Of a stretch of DNA of 35,649 nucleotides, positions 16,310 to 24,688 are shown piece by piece. The notes under the pieces were generated by a model. The model was not told the origin of the DNA. It saw nothing but the letters and a program-made list of their open reading frames with translations, and did no database searches. Position numbers and translations under genes: made by a program. The stretch lies in NCBI RefSeq assembly GCF_001982615.1, contig NZ_MLCO01000201.1, positions 1-35,649 of the forward strand, in the 5' to 3' direction. The stretch's first letter is position 1; each line of letters opens with the position of its first letter. The DNA comes from Teichococcus deserti. GTDB lineage: Bacteria; Pseudomonadota; Alphaproteobacteria; Acetobacterales; Acetobacteraceae.

Positions 16310-18052
16310 TCAGCCCGGCGGGGCGGCGCGCAGCCGCAGCACCGCCTCGGCCCCGTCCGGCAGGCCGCGCAGCGCCAGCTGCCCGCCGAAGGCCCGCATC
16401 AGCGCCCGGCTGAGCGCCAGGCCCAGCCCCATGCCTTCGCCGTCGCGGCGGGTGGTGAAGAAGGGGGTGAAGAGATGCGGCGCCGCCCCGGCATCCACGC
16501 CATGGCCATAGTCACGCAGGCAGAGCTGCAGCCGGCCGCCCGGCAGCAGCTGCGCCTCGATCTCCAGCCGGCGGCGCGGCAGGGCGACGTCGCGCATGGC
16601 GTCGCGCGCGTTGCGCAACAGGTTGACCAGCACCTGCTCCAGCAGCAGCGGATGGGCGAGCGCCGGCGGCAGCTCAGCCGGCCAGCGCTGCGCCACCGTG
16701 ACCTGCAGCGCCTCCAGCAGCGGCTCCGCCTGGGCCAGGGCGCCTTCCACCGCCTGGCGCAGCGGCACCGGCGTCGCCGGCGGCGGCTGGCCCTGGGTGA
16801 AGGCGCGCAGCGTCTCGATGGTGGCGCGCGCCCGCTGCGCTTGCTGGCGGATGCGCTCCAGCCGGGTGACCAGCCCTTCCAGCGCCGCGCCATCCTCCAG
16901 CGCATAGTCGTCCAGTGCATTCTCTGCCGCCAGCAGGATGATGCTGAGCGGATGCGCCAGCTCATGCGACAGCACCGCATGCATCCGCCCCAGCGCCGCC
17001 AGCCGCGAGGCCGCCTGGGCGCGGTCGGCGCGTGCCCGCTCCTCCGAGATGTCGTCGACCAGCCCGACCACCAGGCCCGGCCCGGCGCCGTCGCCCAGCC
17101 GCGCCGCCCGGCTGCGCAGCCAGAGCCGGTGCCCGTCGGCACGGCGGAAGCGGTATTCGACCGAGGCCTGGCCCTCGGCCAGCAGCCGGGCAAGGAACGG
17201 GGCCAGGCGCGCCTGGTCGGCGGCGTCGATGCGGCTCTGCCAGAAGCCGGGCTGGCGCATCTCCTGGTCGGAGAAGCCGGTCAGCTGCTGCAGCCGCGCC
17301 GCCACCTGCTGCACGGCGAAGTCGCCGCTGGGCTGCAGCCGCCCGGCATAGGCGGCGGCCGGCAGCCCCTCCAGCAGCGGCGCGGCGCCGCGGGCGCGCA
17401 GCCGCTGCCGCGTCCAGGCGCGCCACAGCAGGTGGAAGCCCAGCAGCAGGGCCAGCATCAGCGCCGCCTGGGCGCCCAGCACGGCCAGCGGCAGGCGGGT
17501 CGGCTCGGCCAGCGCCACCAGGCTCTGGCCGGGTCCGGGCAAAGCGGCGCCGGCGTCGAAGCCGGCCTCGTCCGGCGCCAGCCCGGCCGTCGTCAGCCGC
17601 AGCACCGCGCCGTCGTCGAGGCGCAGCAGCAGCGGCGGCGTGTCGGAGCGCAGCACCTCCGCCAGATCGACCGGCAGGCGCAGCGCCGGCTCGGGGAAGC
17701 GCGGCAGGTCGAGCAGCAGCCGGTCCTGGCGCCACAGCAGTCGCGGCACGCCGCCGATCGCGACCGGCGCGGCGCCGAGGGGATGGAGATGCAGCTCGGC
17801 GGCCTGGCCGAGCCGCGCCATCAGCAGCGCCTCGCGCTGCCAGGCGGCGGCGGCACGGACCAGGCCATGGGCGGCGGCGGCGAGGGCCTGGCGGTCATCC
17901 TCCCGCGCCTCGGCCAGCAGGCGCGGCGTCTGCAGCGCGGCGCCGATGGCGGCCAGGACCAGCGCGAGCGCCAGGGGCCGCAGCCAGCGCCCGGGGGCGT
18001 GCAACAAGCTGTGCCTTGCGGGAAGGGAAGCGTGCAGCGCGCCGGCGGCCAT
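16310..18052 (-). CDS. Membrane sensor histidine kinase with PAS domain
   Basis: A 580-residue sensor. The ATG at 18052 was chosen over a GTG at 18142 and an ATG at 18097 because AGGAGG lies 6 bases before it. There are two transmembrane helices (about residues 23-43 and 187-210) around a ~140-residue periplasmic sensor with no recognised fold. A PAS domain (about 228-338) follows, then a HisKA-like dimerisation helix with phospho-acceptor His 363 in [10 protein letters not shown], then the ATPase domain (N-box [40 protein letters not shown]). It lies 93 bases after its response regulator on the same strand and probably forms a pair with it. The ligand is unknown; proximity to an alpha-hydroxy-acid oxidase and a carboxylate transporter hints at an organic acid. 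Confidence 0.88.
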   Translation of the reverse strand: MAAGALHASLPARHSLLHAPGRWLRPLALALVLAAIGAALQTPRLLAEAREDDRQALAAAAHGLVRAAAAWQREALLMARLGQAAELHLHPLGAAPVAIGGVPRLLWRQDRLLLDLPRFPEPALRLPVDLAEVLRSDTPPLLLRLDDGAVLRLTTAGLAPDEAGFDAGAALPGPGQSLVALAEPTRLPLAVLGAQAALMLALLLGFHLLWRAWTRQRLRARGAAPLLEGLPAAAYAGRLQPSGDFAVQQVAARLQQLTGFSDQEMRQPGFWQSRIDAADQARLAPFLARLLAEGQASVEYRFRRADGHRLWLRSRAARLGDGAGPGLVVGLVDDISEERARADRAQAASRLAALGRMHAVLSHELAHPLSIILLAAENALDDYALEDGAALEGLVTRLERIRQQAQRARATIETLRAFTQGQPPPATPVPLRQAVEGALAQAEPLLEALQVTVAQRWPAELPPALAHPLLLEQVLVNLLRNARDAMRDVALPRRRLEIEAQLLPGGRLQLCLRDYGHGVDAGAAPHLFTPFFTTRRDGEGMGLGLALSRALMRAFGGQLALRGLPDGAEAVLRLRAAPPG

Positions 18053-18145
18053 CGGTTTCCTCCTGCCGCGGGCGGATTTTCCACCCTGGCGGCGCATGGA
18101 CGAAACGATTTTCCGAGGCCGGGGTTTTCCCGGAACCGGCACGCG

Positions 18146-18895
18146 TCAGTGACGGTCGAAGCCGATGAAGACGTAGCCGGCGCCGCGCACCGTGCGGATG
18201 CAGCCATCGCCTTCCTCGATGCCCAGCTTGCGGCGCAGCCCGGCGATCGAATTGTCGACCGAGCGGTCGCCGAAACGCCAGTCGCGGCCGAAGGCCAGCT
18301 GCGTCAGCTTCTCGCGCGACTGGGTCTCGCCCTGGCCGTGCACGAGGGCCAGCATCAGCTCGAACTCCGCCGAGGTCAGCGGCACGGCGCCGCCGTCGGG
18401 GCGGATCAGCGCGCGGCGGCCCTCACTGAACTGCCAGCGCGGCGTGCTGACGCCGGGCGGGCGGGCGTCGCGCAGCCGGGCGCGCAGCCGGGCCACCACC
18501 TCGCGCCCGCTGACCGGCTTGGCCAGGAAGTCGTCGGCGCCGGTCTCGAGGCCGAGGATGCGGTCGACCTCGTCGCTGCTGGCGGCAATCATGATGATGG
18601 CGGCGCCGGTCACGGCGCGCAGCTGCGCCAGGCGCGGGATGGTGTCGACGCTGCCCAGGTGCTGGTCCAGCAGGATGGCCGCCGGCTGCTGCCGCGCCAG
18701 CTCGGCCAGCATGGCGGACCAGCTTTCGGCGACGACGGCGTCGAAGCCGTAGCGGCGGATGGTGGCGGAGAGCTCCTCCGCCCAGTCCGGGTCGTCATCG
18801 ACGATGAGGATGGCGGGCAGCTGGTCGGCAGCGCGCTCGCTGCTGGCCGCGCGTCCGCGCGATCCGGGAAGGCAGCCTGCCGGATCGAGGTTCAT
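18146..18895 (-). CDS. OmpR/PhoB-family response regulator
   Basis: A 249-residue two-domain regulator. The receiver domain has the acidic cluster IVDDDPDW, phospho-acceptor Asp 77 in AAILLDQHLG, a Ser/Thr switch in IAASSDEVD and the conserved lysine in FLAKPVSG (about 126). The C-terminal winged helix (about 140-249) is of Trans_reg_C type: LTSAEFELMLALVHGQGE, RSVDNSIAGLRRKLG, IRTVRGAGYVF. The ATG at 18895 with GGAGG about 8 bases upstream was preferred to the longest open frame (to 19054). An unusually long 25-residue tail precedes the receiver domain. It is the first gene of the unit and is followed by its likely kinase. Confidence 0.9.
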   Translation of the reverse strand: MNLDPAGCLPGSRGRAASSERAADQLPAILIVDDDPDWAEELSATIRRYGFDAVVAESWSAMLAELARQQPAAILLDQHLGSVDTIPRLAQLRAVTGAAIIMIAASSDEVDRILGLETGADDFLAKPVSGREVVARLRARLRDARPPGVSTPRWQFSEGRRALIRPDGGAVPLTSAEFELMLALVHGQGETQSREKLTQLAFGRDWRFGDRSVDNSIAGLRRKLGIEEGDGCIRTVRGAGYVFIGFDRH

Positions 18896-19461
18896 GCGAG
18901 GATCCTCCGTGCTGCCTCGGAACTGTAAAGAAACGATTCTGCGGCCTTGCCAGGAGATCTGTCGGGCTGGAGCGGCGCAAGCGGCGCTCCGGCTGAACTG
19001 ACACGAAAGATATTTACCCGACTTGAGCCTGGCCATTTCTTGCTTCTTCGGCACATCCTCTTCGACACTCCATTATTACCGCACGACTTACACATAGGTT
19101 GCACAAGGAAGACGTGTAAAGTCTCCCAACAAGGGTCTTCTGTCGGAAAATGTCGGGCTGTCGAAGGCGCGACAGGCGACAGACCGGGCGGCGCCGCCCA
19201 TCGCCGGGACGCAAGCCGGTTTGCAATAGGCGAAAGTTTTTCGTTCTGTTCGAGGGTTTCGGGCAGTGCCGGCGCCCGTGCTGATTTCTTGTATGCTGGC
19301 GACAGAAGCAAGCATCACCAGCAGGTGATGACTACAGTTCGACATTGTCGTTTTGCACCCGAGGCAAATTCATACGCCTTGCGACATGACTTTCGCCCGC
19401 TCGACCGGGACCCTGGGCGCGGTCGGACAGACGCCTGTCCGCGCGATCCGGGGAAAAAATC
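18896..19461. other. Divergent intergenic region between the response regulator and the Hint-domain gene
   Basis: About 565 bases, less GC-rich than the flanks, with no convincing gene. It must hold the promoters of the response regulator (-) and the Hint-domain gene (+). Notable content: a cluster of TGTCG/CGACA half-sites, listed separately, and a 7-base-stem hairpin CATCACC/GGTGATG (19313-19330). The dyad CGACA-T-TGTCG (19340-19350) lies about 110 bases before the Hint gene, and GGGGAAAA provides a ribosome-binding site next to its ATG. Confidence 0.6.
19141..19181. promoter_or_regulatory. Cluster of TGTCG/CGACA half-sites, possible multi-site operator
   Basis: Three TGTCG (19141, 19151, 19159) followed by two CGACA (19170, 19177) lie within 41 bases, arranged as an inverted array with 7-11 base steps. 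More copies sit at 19063, 19300, 19340-19350 (a dyad) and 19382. The density is well above what base composition predicts. A cooperative DNA-binding protein, possibly the adjacent OmpR-type regulator, is a reasonable but untested reader. Confidence 0.4.
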
Positions 19462-20418
19462 ATGGCGCTGTACGACGTCTACACGGTTGCGAATGTGTTG
19501 GGCCTGGTCAGCCTGAGCCTGCCCACCTACACCGATCGCACGGTGTCGGATAACAGCACGCAGACTGGCGAGCAGGGCACCAACATCCTGGGCGAAGTTC
19601 CCAACGACGTCTTCCAGGTCAATAACGGGCTGTTCGACACGCCGACGCAGAACACCTACTGGGGCACGGTGCAGGACGGCAACGGCAACACCATCGGCTT
19701 CGCCAGCTCCGAGACCGGCGGGCTGCTGTCCAACATCTATGTCCCGGCCGACACCACCGTGCAGGGGCTGACGCTGACCGTGCTGCCCCGCGGCAACAGC
19801 GTCGATCCGACGCGGCAGTGGAACCTGACGACCGCCGCGCCCGTCTGCTTCCTCGAAGGCACGCTGGTGGCGACACCGGATGGCCAGGTCGCCGTGGAGA
19901 CGCTGCGCCCCGGCGATCCGGTGCTGACCGCCGAAGGCGAGACCCGCCTGGTGCGCTGGGTCGGCATCCAGCGCATGGCCTCGGTCTTCGTCGACAAGGA
20001 GAAGACGTATCCGATCCAGATCGAGGCCGGGGCGCTCGGCGACGCCCTGCCGGCGCGCGATCTCTTCGTCTCGCCCGACCATGCGCTGATGCTGGATGGA
20101 TGCCTGGTGCAGGCGGGCGCGCTGGTCAACGGCGTCACCATCCGCCAGGTGGCGAAGCCGGCGCCGGTCTTCACCTACTACCATGTCGAGCTCGAGGATC
20201 ATGCGCTGATCGTCGCGGAAGGCGTCCCGGCGGAGACCTTCGTCGACAACGTCACCCGCTCGCGCTTCGACAACTACGCCGATTTCGTCGCGCGCTTCGG
20301 AGAGGTGGCAGAGCCGACCGGGGAGATGGCCATGCCGCGCGTCAAGTCGCCGCGGCAGATGCCGCGCGCGCTGCGCGACAGGCTCTCGGCCCGCATCGCC
20401 ATGCTGCGCGCCGCCTGA
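19462..20418 (+). CDS. Hint-domain (Hom_end_hint / Hint_2 type) protein
   Basis: A 318-residue protein. Residues 1-128 form a polar N-terminal region rich in Asn, Thr and Gly without a classical signal peptide. From Cys 129 a Hint domain begins (CFLEGTLVATPDGQVAVETL), continues through VLTAEGETRLVRWVG and VSPDHALMLDG, and ends in the YYHVELEDHALIVAEGVPAE block. Hint domains perform self-cleavage at the N-terminal cysteine in inteins and hedgehog-like proteins; stand-alone forms are common in alphaproteobacterial extracellular proteins, where their role is largely unknown. The ~45-residue C-terminal tail is basic (RVKSPRQMPRALRDRLSARI). It is isolated: divergent from the two-component genes and convergent with the next gene across a strong hairpin. 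Confidence 0.82.
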   Translation: MALYDVYTVANVLGLVSLSLPTYTDRTVSDNSTQTGEQGTNILGEVPNDVFQVNNGLFDTPTQNTYWGTVQDGNGNTIGFASSETGGLLSNIYVPADTTVQGLTLTVLPRGNSVDPTRQWNLTTAAPVCFLEGTLVATPDGQVAVETLRPGDPVLTAEGETRLVRWVGIQRMASVFVDKEKTYPIQIEAGALGDALPARDLFVSPDHALMLDGCLVQAGALVNGVTIRQVAKPAPVFTYYHVELEDHALIVAEGVPAETFVDNVTRSRFDNYADFVARFGEVAEPTGEMAMPRVKSPRQMPRALRDRLSARIAMLRAA

Positions 20419-20426
20419 CCGCCATC

Positions 20427-20450
20427 GCCCCGGCCCGCCAGGGCCGGGGC
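20427..20450. terminator. Bidirectional hairpin terminator after the Hint-domain gene
   Basis: GCCCCGGCCC and GGGCCGGGGC form a perfect 10-base stem with the loop GCCA. It lies between the convergent stop of the Hint-domain gene (20418) and the end of the FemAB-like gene (20464). GTCCTT follows on the + strand. Intrinsic termination is likely on stem strength alone, although the T-tract is poor. Confidence 0.6.
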
Positions 20451-20463
20451 GTCCTTCCGCCGG

Positions 20464-21441
20464 TCAGCGGCGGAGCAGCGCCTTGCAGCCGCGCGTCGCC
20501 ATCTCGGCCAGGCGATACAGCGCCGTCTGCCGCGTCACCACGTAGCGCGGGCGGATGACGCCGCCGAAGCCGGTGAAGAAGACCCGGTTGCCCTGCGACG
20601 AGACGCCGTCGAAGTCGAAGATCCGGCCCTCGGCATTGCCGTGACAGACCGCCTCCCAGAGCAGCAGGCTGACCGCGCTGTTGTCCGAATCGGGCAGCCG
20701 CGTGCTGAGCAGGTAATAGGCGCTGCGATGGTCCCAGACATAGAAGATGGCGGCGACCAGGCTGCCATCCTCGGCCCGCGCCGCCAGCACGCGGCCCTGG
20801 TCGCGCGCCTGCGCGGCCGAGACCAGGCGGATGATCTCCCCGGGCGGATAGTAGGAATCGGTGCCGCGGGCGCGCAGGTTTCCCGCATAGAGCGCGGCGA
20901 AGCGCTCCGGGTCGTCGATCTGCTCGACGGTGTAGAGGGTGCGCGCCCGGCGGATCATGTTGCGCGTCTTGTCGCGCATGCCCTTCCAGATCAGCTCCTC
21001 CTCGGTCGGATGCAGCTCGAAGGTGAAATCGACCGAGGCGGTGAAGCCGTTCTCCTGGAAGGCCATCACCTCCTCGATGCCGCGATGCAGGCGCTGCTGG
21101 AAGGCGTCGCTGCGCGGCAGCTGCTGCAGCAGCTCGCGGGTGATCTGCGCCTGCTTCAGCGCGCGATTCGCCAGGCTGCCGCTGCCGGCATCGATGGCCG
21201 GGCCGAGGAAATGCGTCAGCGTCGGCATCTCGCAGAGGGTGCGCCCGCCCGGGCGGCGCCGCATGACGAAGGGGAGGCGGCCGATCGTGCGGCCGCCGCT
21301 GGTGACCGTCACCTCCTGCAGCCGGTCGCCGGCCATGGCCTCGAGCCACCAGGCTTCGTGGAAAACGGTGGGGTTCAGCGGGTCGAGCGGGCGGGGCTTC
21401 GGGGGTGCCGGCGGTTCGGCAAGCAAGACGTGCTGCAGCAT
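20464..21441 (-). CDS. GNAT / FemAB-like acyltransferase domain protein (Acetyltransf_6 type)
   Basis: A 325-residue cytoplasmic protein with the double-GNAT look of FemAB-like proteins often found in exopolysaccharide loci. Supporting segments are PTVFHEAWWLEAMAG near the N-terminus, LPFVMRRRPGGRTLCEMPTL, MRDKTRNMIRRA, YPPGEIIRLVSAAQ, and VAAIFYVWDHRSAYYLLSTR followed by LLLWEAVCHG and FDFDGVSSQGNRVFFTGFGG. The last stretch matches the acyl-CoA/aminoacyl binding half in this family. AAGGGGGA precedes the ATG. It is probably involved in modifying a surface glycan or peptide. The donor and acceptor are not predictable. Confidence 0.75.
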   Translation of the reverse strand: MLQHVLLAEPPAPPKPRPLDPLNPTVFHEAWWLEAMAGDRLQEVTVTSGGRTIGRLPFVMRRRPGGRTLCEMPTLTHFLGPAIDAGSGSLANRALKQAQITRELLQQLPRSDAFQQRLHRGIEEVMAFQENGFTASVDFTFELHPTEEELIWKGMRDKTRNMIRRARTLYTVEQIDDPERFAALYAGNLRARGTDSYYPPGEIIRLVSAAQARDQGRVLAARAEDGSLVAAIFYVWDHRSAYYLLSTRLPDSDNSAVSLLLWEAVCHGNAEGRIFDFDGVSSQGNRVFFTGFGGVIRPRYVVTRQTALYRLAEMATRGCKALLRR

Positions 21442-21611
21442 CTTTCCCCCTTGAGGCCGCGTTGGCGAGGATCGCCTGCAGCGCGCTCTGATCGGAGAAG
21501 ATATCTAGTCTGCGTCCCGATCCGTAATCAATCTCAATGGTGCGAGGAATACCGATAAAACTCGCTGCCGCAGGATCAAACCCTGTTGCTTCAAGCTGCA
21601 AGAAAATCAAA

Positions 21612-21645
21612 TGAAAAAAGGCCGGCCGGTTTTCACCGGCCGGCC
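21612..21645 (-). terminator. Strong rho-independent terminator of the GH26-RTX gene
   Basis: Read on the minus strand, GGCCGGCCGG pairs perfectly with CCGGCCGGCC across the loop TGAAAA, and a TTTTTT run follows at 21614-21619. It lies about 25 bases past the stop of the RTX gene. It is the best intrinsic terminator on the minus strand in this part of the window. Confidence 0.85.
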
Positions 21646-21667
21646 CGTTCAGCACCCTGGCAACTGA

Positions 21668-23893
21668 TCAGACGAAGACGTAGTCGGCGGCGGCCAGCTT
21701 GGTCACGCCCAGCAGCGTCACCGTGTCGGTCGAGCCGTCGGCGGCATGGATGGTGAAGACATTGCCGTCATTGGTCAGGGTGGCGCCGGCACCGAAGCCC
21801 TTCAGCTGCAGCAGGTCGCCATTGGCGCCGCCATTGTGCAGCTGGAAGTCGGTGATGACGTCGCCGCCCTGCCCCTTGGCGATGACGAAGGTGTCGTTGC
21901 CGCCCATGCCGGTCAGCAGGTCCGCGCCGCCCTTGCCATCGATCACATTGGCCGAGTCGTTGCCGGTGATGCGATTGGCCAGGGCATTGCCGGTCGCCGA
22001 GTTCCAGCCGTTGCCGGTCAGGATGAAGTTCTCGACGTTGTCCGGCAGGACATAGCCATGGATCCAGGTGGTCACGGTGTCGACGCCTTCGCCGGCCTTC
22101 TCGACGATCTTGTCAGCCAGCGAGTTCACCACATAGGTGTCGTCGCCCTTGCCGCCGACCATGGTGTCGCCGCCGCTGGCGGTGATCAGGTCGTTGCCGT
22201 CGGTGCCGTTCATGGTGTCGGCGCCGGCGCCGCTCCAGAAGGACTTGGTCGTGGCGCCGCTGACCGCCAGGTTGACCGGGGAGGTCGCGGGCGCGGCCGG
22301 CGTCGTCGGCGTGGCGGGGGTGGCCGGCGCGACCGGAGCCGCGGCGCCCGCCTTGATGTTCACCAGGCTGACATCGTCGGCGACGAGGCTGGCCAGCTTG
22401 ACGTTCTGCAGCGTCACCGTCTGGCTGTCGCCCAGGTTGATCACCAGGTCGCTGCCGGACTGCGCCGCCGCAGCCTTCACCGCCGCGAAGTCCTTGAAGC
22501 CGAAACCGTCAAGCTTCAGCACGTCGCCGGCGCCGGTGCCGGCCTTGAAGTCGGTGATGACGTCGTTGCCCTCGCCCTTGGCGATGACGAAGGTGTCGTT
22601 GCCGCCATTGCCGGTCAGGACGTCGTTGCCGCCACGGCCGTTCAGCACATTGGCAGAGTCGTTGCCGATGATCCGGTTGGCCAGGCCGTTGCCGGTGGCG
22701 GAGTTCCAGCCGGTGCCGGTCAGGATCAGGTTCTCGACATTGTCCGGCAGGACATAGCCGTCGATCCAGGTGGAGACGGTGTCGATGCCCTGGCCGGCCT
22801 TCTCGACGACGATGTCGTTGGCCGAGTTCACCATATAGGTGTCGTCGCCCTTGCCGCCGGACATGGTGTCGCCGCCATTGCCGGTCAGCAGGTCGTTGCC
22901 GTCGGTGCCGGTCATGGTGTCGCGGCCGGAGCCGCTGGTGATGCTCTTGGTCCAGGCGCCGCTGGTCGGCAGCCCGTTGTCATCGGTGCCCGGGGTCGGG
23001 GTCGGCGTCGGCGTCGGCGTCGGGGCGGGCGTCGTGCCGCCGCCGATATCCTCGTGGCCGAACAGGTCCTTGAAGGCGCTGCCGGCGCTGGGCAGGGAGC
23101 CGTCGCTCAGCGAGGTCACCTTGTCCATCGTGTAGTCCCAGAAGGACTGATAGACGACATTGTGGGTGGAGAACCACTCCTTCACCAGCTTCAGATATTC
23201 GCCGGCGTTGTTGGAGTTGATGCCCCACTCCGAATAGGCGGTCGGCTTGCCGTGCGCGGCGGCGAAGCTCTCGAGCCACTTCAGGCCGTACTTCGCGTTG
23301 GCGATCTTGTTGAAGGCCGCGGTCGGGTCGCTGCCCTGGTATTCCGGGGTCCAGTAGAAGTCCATGCCGACGATGTCGACATAGGCGTCACCCGGATAGG
23401 CCTTGGCGGGGTCGATGCCGCCCTCGGCGTAGTTGACGTTCCACTCGAACTTGAAGCGGCTGGAGACCGAGCGGAAGCTGTCGACGAACTGGCGGAAGGC
23501 GCCGACGAAGTCCTGCTCCTTGCCGATGGCGTTCCAGGCGAACCAGTCGCCGTTGAACTCCCAGCCGGTGCGAATGTAGATCGGATCGTTATCGCCGGCA
23601 CGCGAGGCCAGCAGGCTCTTGGCGACAGAGGCGTAATAGTTGTTGTAGCTGCCGGTGGCGGCGGTCTTCAGCGAGGCGGACCCGTCGGTCACCATCAGCG
23701 GGACCGACCAGAGGATCGAGTTGTCGATCCCCTTCCACAGCGTCTTGGTCATCCAGTCGACGCTGCTGACGTAGTCTTTCCAATTCGCCATGCCGACAAC
23801 GCCGTGCACCGCATCGACGTCGCGACCGAGCCACTTTTCGTAGCTCGCGAGCTCGGCCGGGCTATTCCCAACATAGACACCCATGATCGTCAT
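21668..23893 (-). CDS. Secreted GH26-like glycoside hydrolase with C-terminal duplicated RTX (hemolysin-type calcium-binding) modules
   Basis: A 741-residue modular protein. The ATG at 23893 (MTIMGVYVGN) follows GAGGAT by 6-7 bases; a start 14 codons upstream is less likely. Residues 1-285 form a GH26-like barrel: IRTGWEFNGDWFAW holds the candidate acid/base Glu 112 (GH26 H-E-x-N-G-x-W with W for H) and TAYSEWGIN holds the candidate nucleophile Glu 222. A Pro-Thr linker (288-301) leads to two RTX modules (about 316-450 and 552-682) with nonapeptides such as GGKGDDTY and GGNDTF, split by an Ala/Pro/Thr linker (516-540). There is no N-terminal signal; a C-terminal type I secretion signal is expected. 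GH26 enzymes act on mannans and related beta-glycans. It is monocistronic and has its own terminator. Confidence 0.85.
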   Translation of the reverse strand: MTIMGVYVGNSPAELASYEKWLGRDVDAVHGVVGMANWKDYVSSVDWMTKTLWKGIDNSILWSVPLMVTDGSASLKTAATGSYNNYYASVAKSLLASRAGDNDPIYIRTGWEFNGDWFAWNAIGKEQDFVGAFRQFVDSFRSVSSRFKFEWNVNYAEGGIDPAKAYPGDAYVDIVGMDFYWTPEYQGSDPTAAFNKIANAKYGLKWLESFAAAHGKPTAYSEWGINSNNAGEYLKLVKEWFSTHNVVYQSFWDYTMDKVTSLSDGSLPSAGSAFKDLFGHEDIGGGTTPAPTPTPTPTPTPGTDDNGLPTSGAWTKSITSGSGRDTMTGTDGNDLLTGNGGDTMSGGKGDDTYMVNSANDIVVEKAGQGIDTVSTWIDGYVLPDNVENLILTGTGWNSATGNGLANRIIGNDSANVLNGRGGNDVLTGNGGNDTFVIAKGEGNDVITDFKAGTGAGDVLKLDGFGFKDFAAVKAAAAQSGSDLVINLGDSQTVTLQNVKLASLVADDVSLVNIKAGAAAPVAPATPATPTTPAAPATSPVNLAVSGATTKSFWSGAGADTMNGTDGNDLITASGGDTMVGGKGDDTYVVNSLADKIVEKAGEGVDTVTTWIHGYVLPDNVENFILTGNGWNSATGNALANRITGNDSANVIDGKGGADLLTGMGGNDTFVIAKGQGGDVITDFQLHNGGANGDLLQLKGFGAGATLTNDGNVFTIHAADGSTDTVTLLGVTKLAAADYVFV
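21850..22945 (-). repeat. Intragenic duplication encoding two RTX modules (about 22545-22945 and 21850-22240)
   Basis: The two ~130-residue RTX modules of the GH26-like gene are about three quarters identical by eye. They also match at DNA level over long stretches: the segment reading GGCGATGACGAAGGTGTCGT on the + strand occurs near 21884 and again near 22579. The copies are ~700 bases apart in direct orientation. This points to a fairly recent in-frame duplication that could still recombine. Confidence 0.8.
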
Positions 23894-24688
23894 CAAGTTA
23901 TCCTCACGAAATCGCGAGCTCTTAAAACCACTCACGAAGCCGTGATGGAAGCAAAAACTTTGACTCAGGAGAAATAAATTTTCTTGACTCCTTACGTTCC
24001 GATTGGAATCCGATTCACCGACTCGAATCCGGATTTGACTGTTACCAACACCGTTTCTCGCAGGCGGCCTTTAGCGGGGCTTTTCCTGAAGTTCAACTTG
24101 AGCGTGACTCAGGTGGCATCCAGTTTTGGAACGAAGATGCTGTTGGAACGATTTGCGGAGGCTGGTTCTCGCCTGTGCTGGCCCGGCACAGCCGAGGCAC
24201 GGCAGCTGCGGAACAGCGTTTCTCGCAAGCGCGCGGGCGCGCGTAAGGCGCGTGCGGCCTGCCGGAAAGGGGCGGTGCGGGCGGATGCGCAGGGCGCAAT
24301 CGCGGCGAAAGAGGGGGCGGTCGTGGTGCAGCGTCGCGACAGCGGGGCGGCCGCCCACCCGAAGGCAGGGCGGCCGGCCACGGCGCGCCAGGCCGGTGCG
24401 GTACGGCCGGGTTCTTAACGATGTGCTGCGGCGGCTGTCGGGAAAGATGAAGGCCCGGTTAACGGGACCGGGCGGTGCCGGGGTTCATCCGGCGGCGCGG
24501 CGCGGCATCAGGGGCGCGCCGGAACCGGGCGGGTGCGCCGCCCGGCGACCGGTCGGAAACCGGGGGAAGGCTGTTGGCCACAGCGATCTGCGCGACCGCT
24601 GGGTGCCCTGGCCTTCGGGCCGCGGCGCCGGAGGGCCGCGGCCAGGTAGCGGCCGCGTCGCCGCGGCCGTTCCGGAAGTCGCTGCCGC
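23894..24688. other. Gene-poor region upstream of the GH26-RTX gene and downstream of the XRE gene
   Basis: About 800 bases without a gene I can support. The first ~230 bases are AT-rich for this genome and probably hold the RTX promoter (-). They contain repeated TTGACTC/G at 23960, 23984 and 24035 and an imperfect dyad (AATCCGATTC 24007-24016 / GAATCCGGATT 24025-24035). From 24180 the sequence is GC-rich, with an open + frame (23984-24418) rich in Ala/Arg/Lys but with no ribosome-binding site and no family resemblance. A 7-base-stem hairpin (GCCCGGT 24453-24459 / ACCGGGC 24467-24473) could end XRE transcription on the minus strand. Confidence 0.5.

Noticed and set aside
16166-18928. A very long open frame (about 920 codons) on the + strand opposite the two-component genes
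   Set aside because: It is antisense to a kinase and regulator with intact motifs. Its Gln/Arg/Ala-rich translation has no family likeness; such frames are expected opposite GC-biased genes.
22985-23030. GTCGGC tandem repeats that look like a short microsatellite
   Set aside because: It simply encodes the Pro-Thr linker of the GH26-RTX protein.
21746-23977. A 743-codon open frame on the + strand opposite the GH26-RTX gene
   Set aside because: Its Gly/Val/Asp/His-rich translation is a shadow of RTX repeats, while the minus strand has clear GH26 and RTX motifs and a ribosome-binding site.
24001-24041. GAATCC stretches resembling a tRNA T-arm (CGAATCC)
   Set aside because: No acceptor stem, D-arm or anticodon arm can be built around it; explained better as a dyad in a promoter region.
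23984-24418. A 144-codon + frame rich in Ala, Arg and Lys, reminiscent of histone H1-like tails
   Set aside because: No ribosome-binding site, third-position bias not clearly coding, and the basic part coincides with a GC-rich block. Not supportable as a gene.
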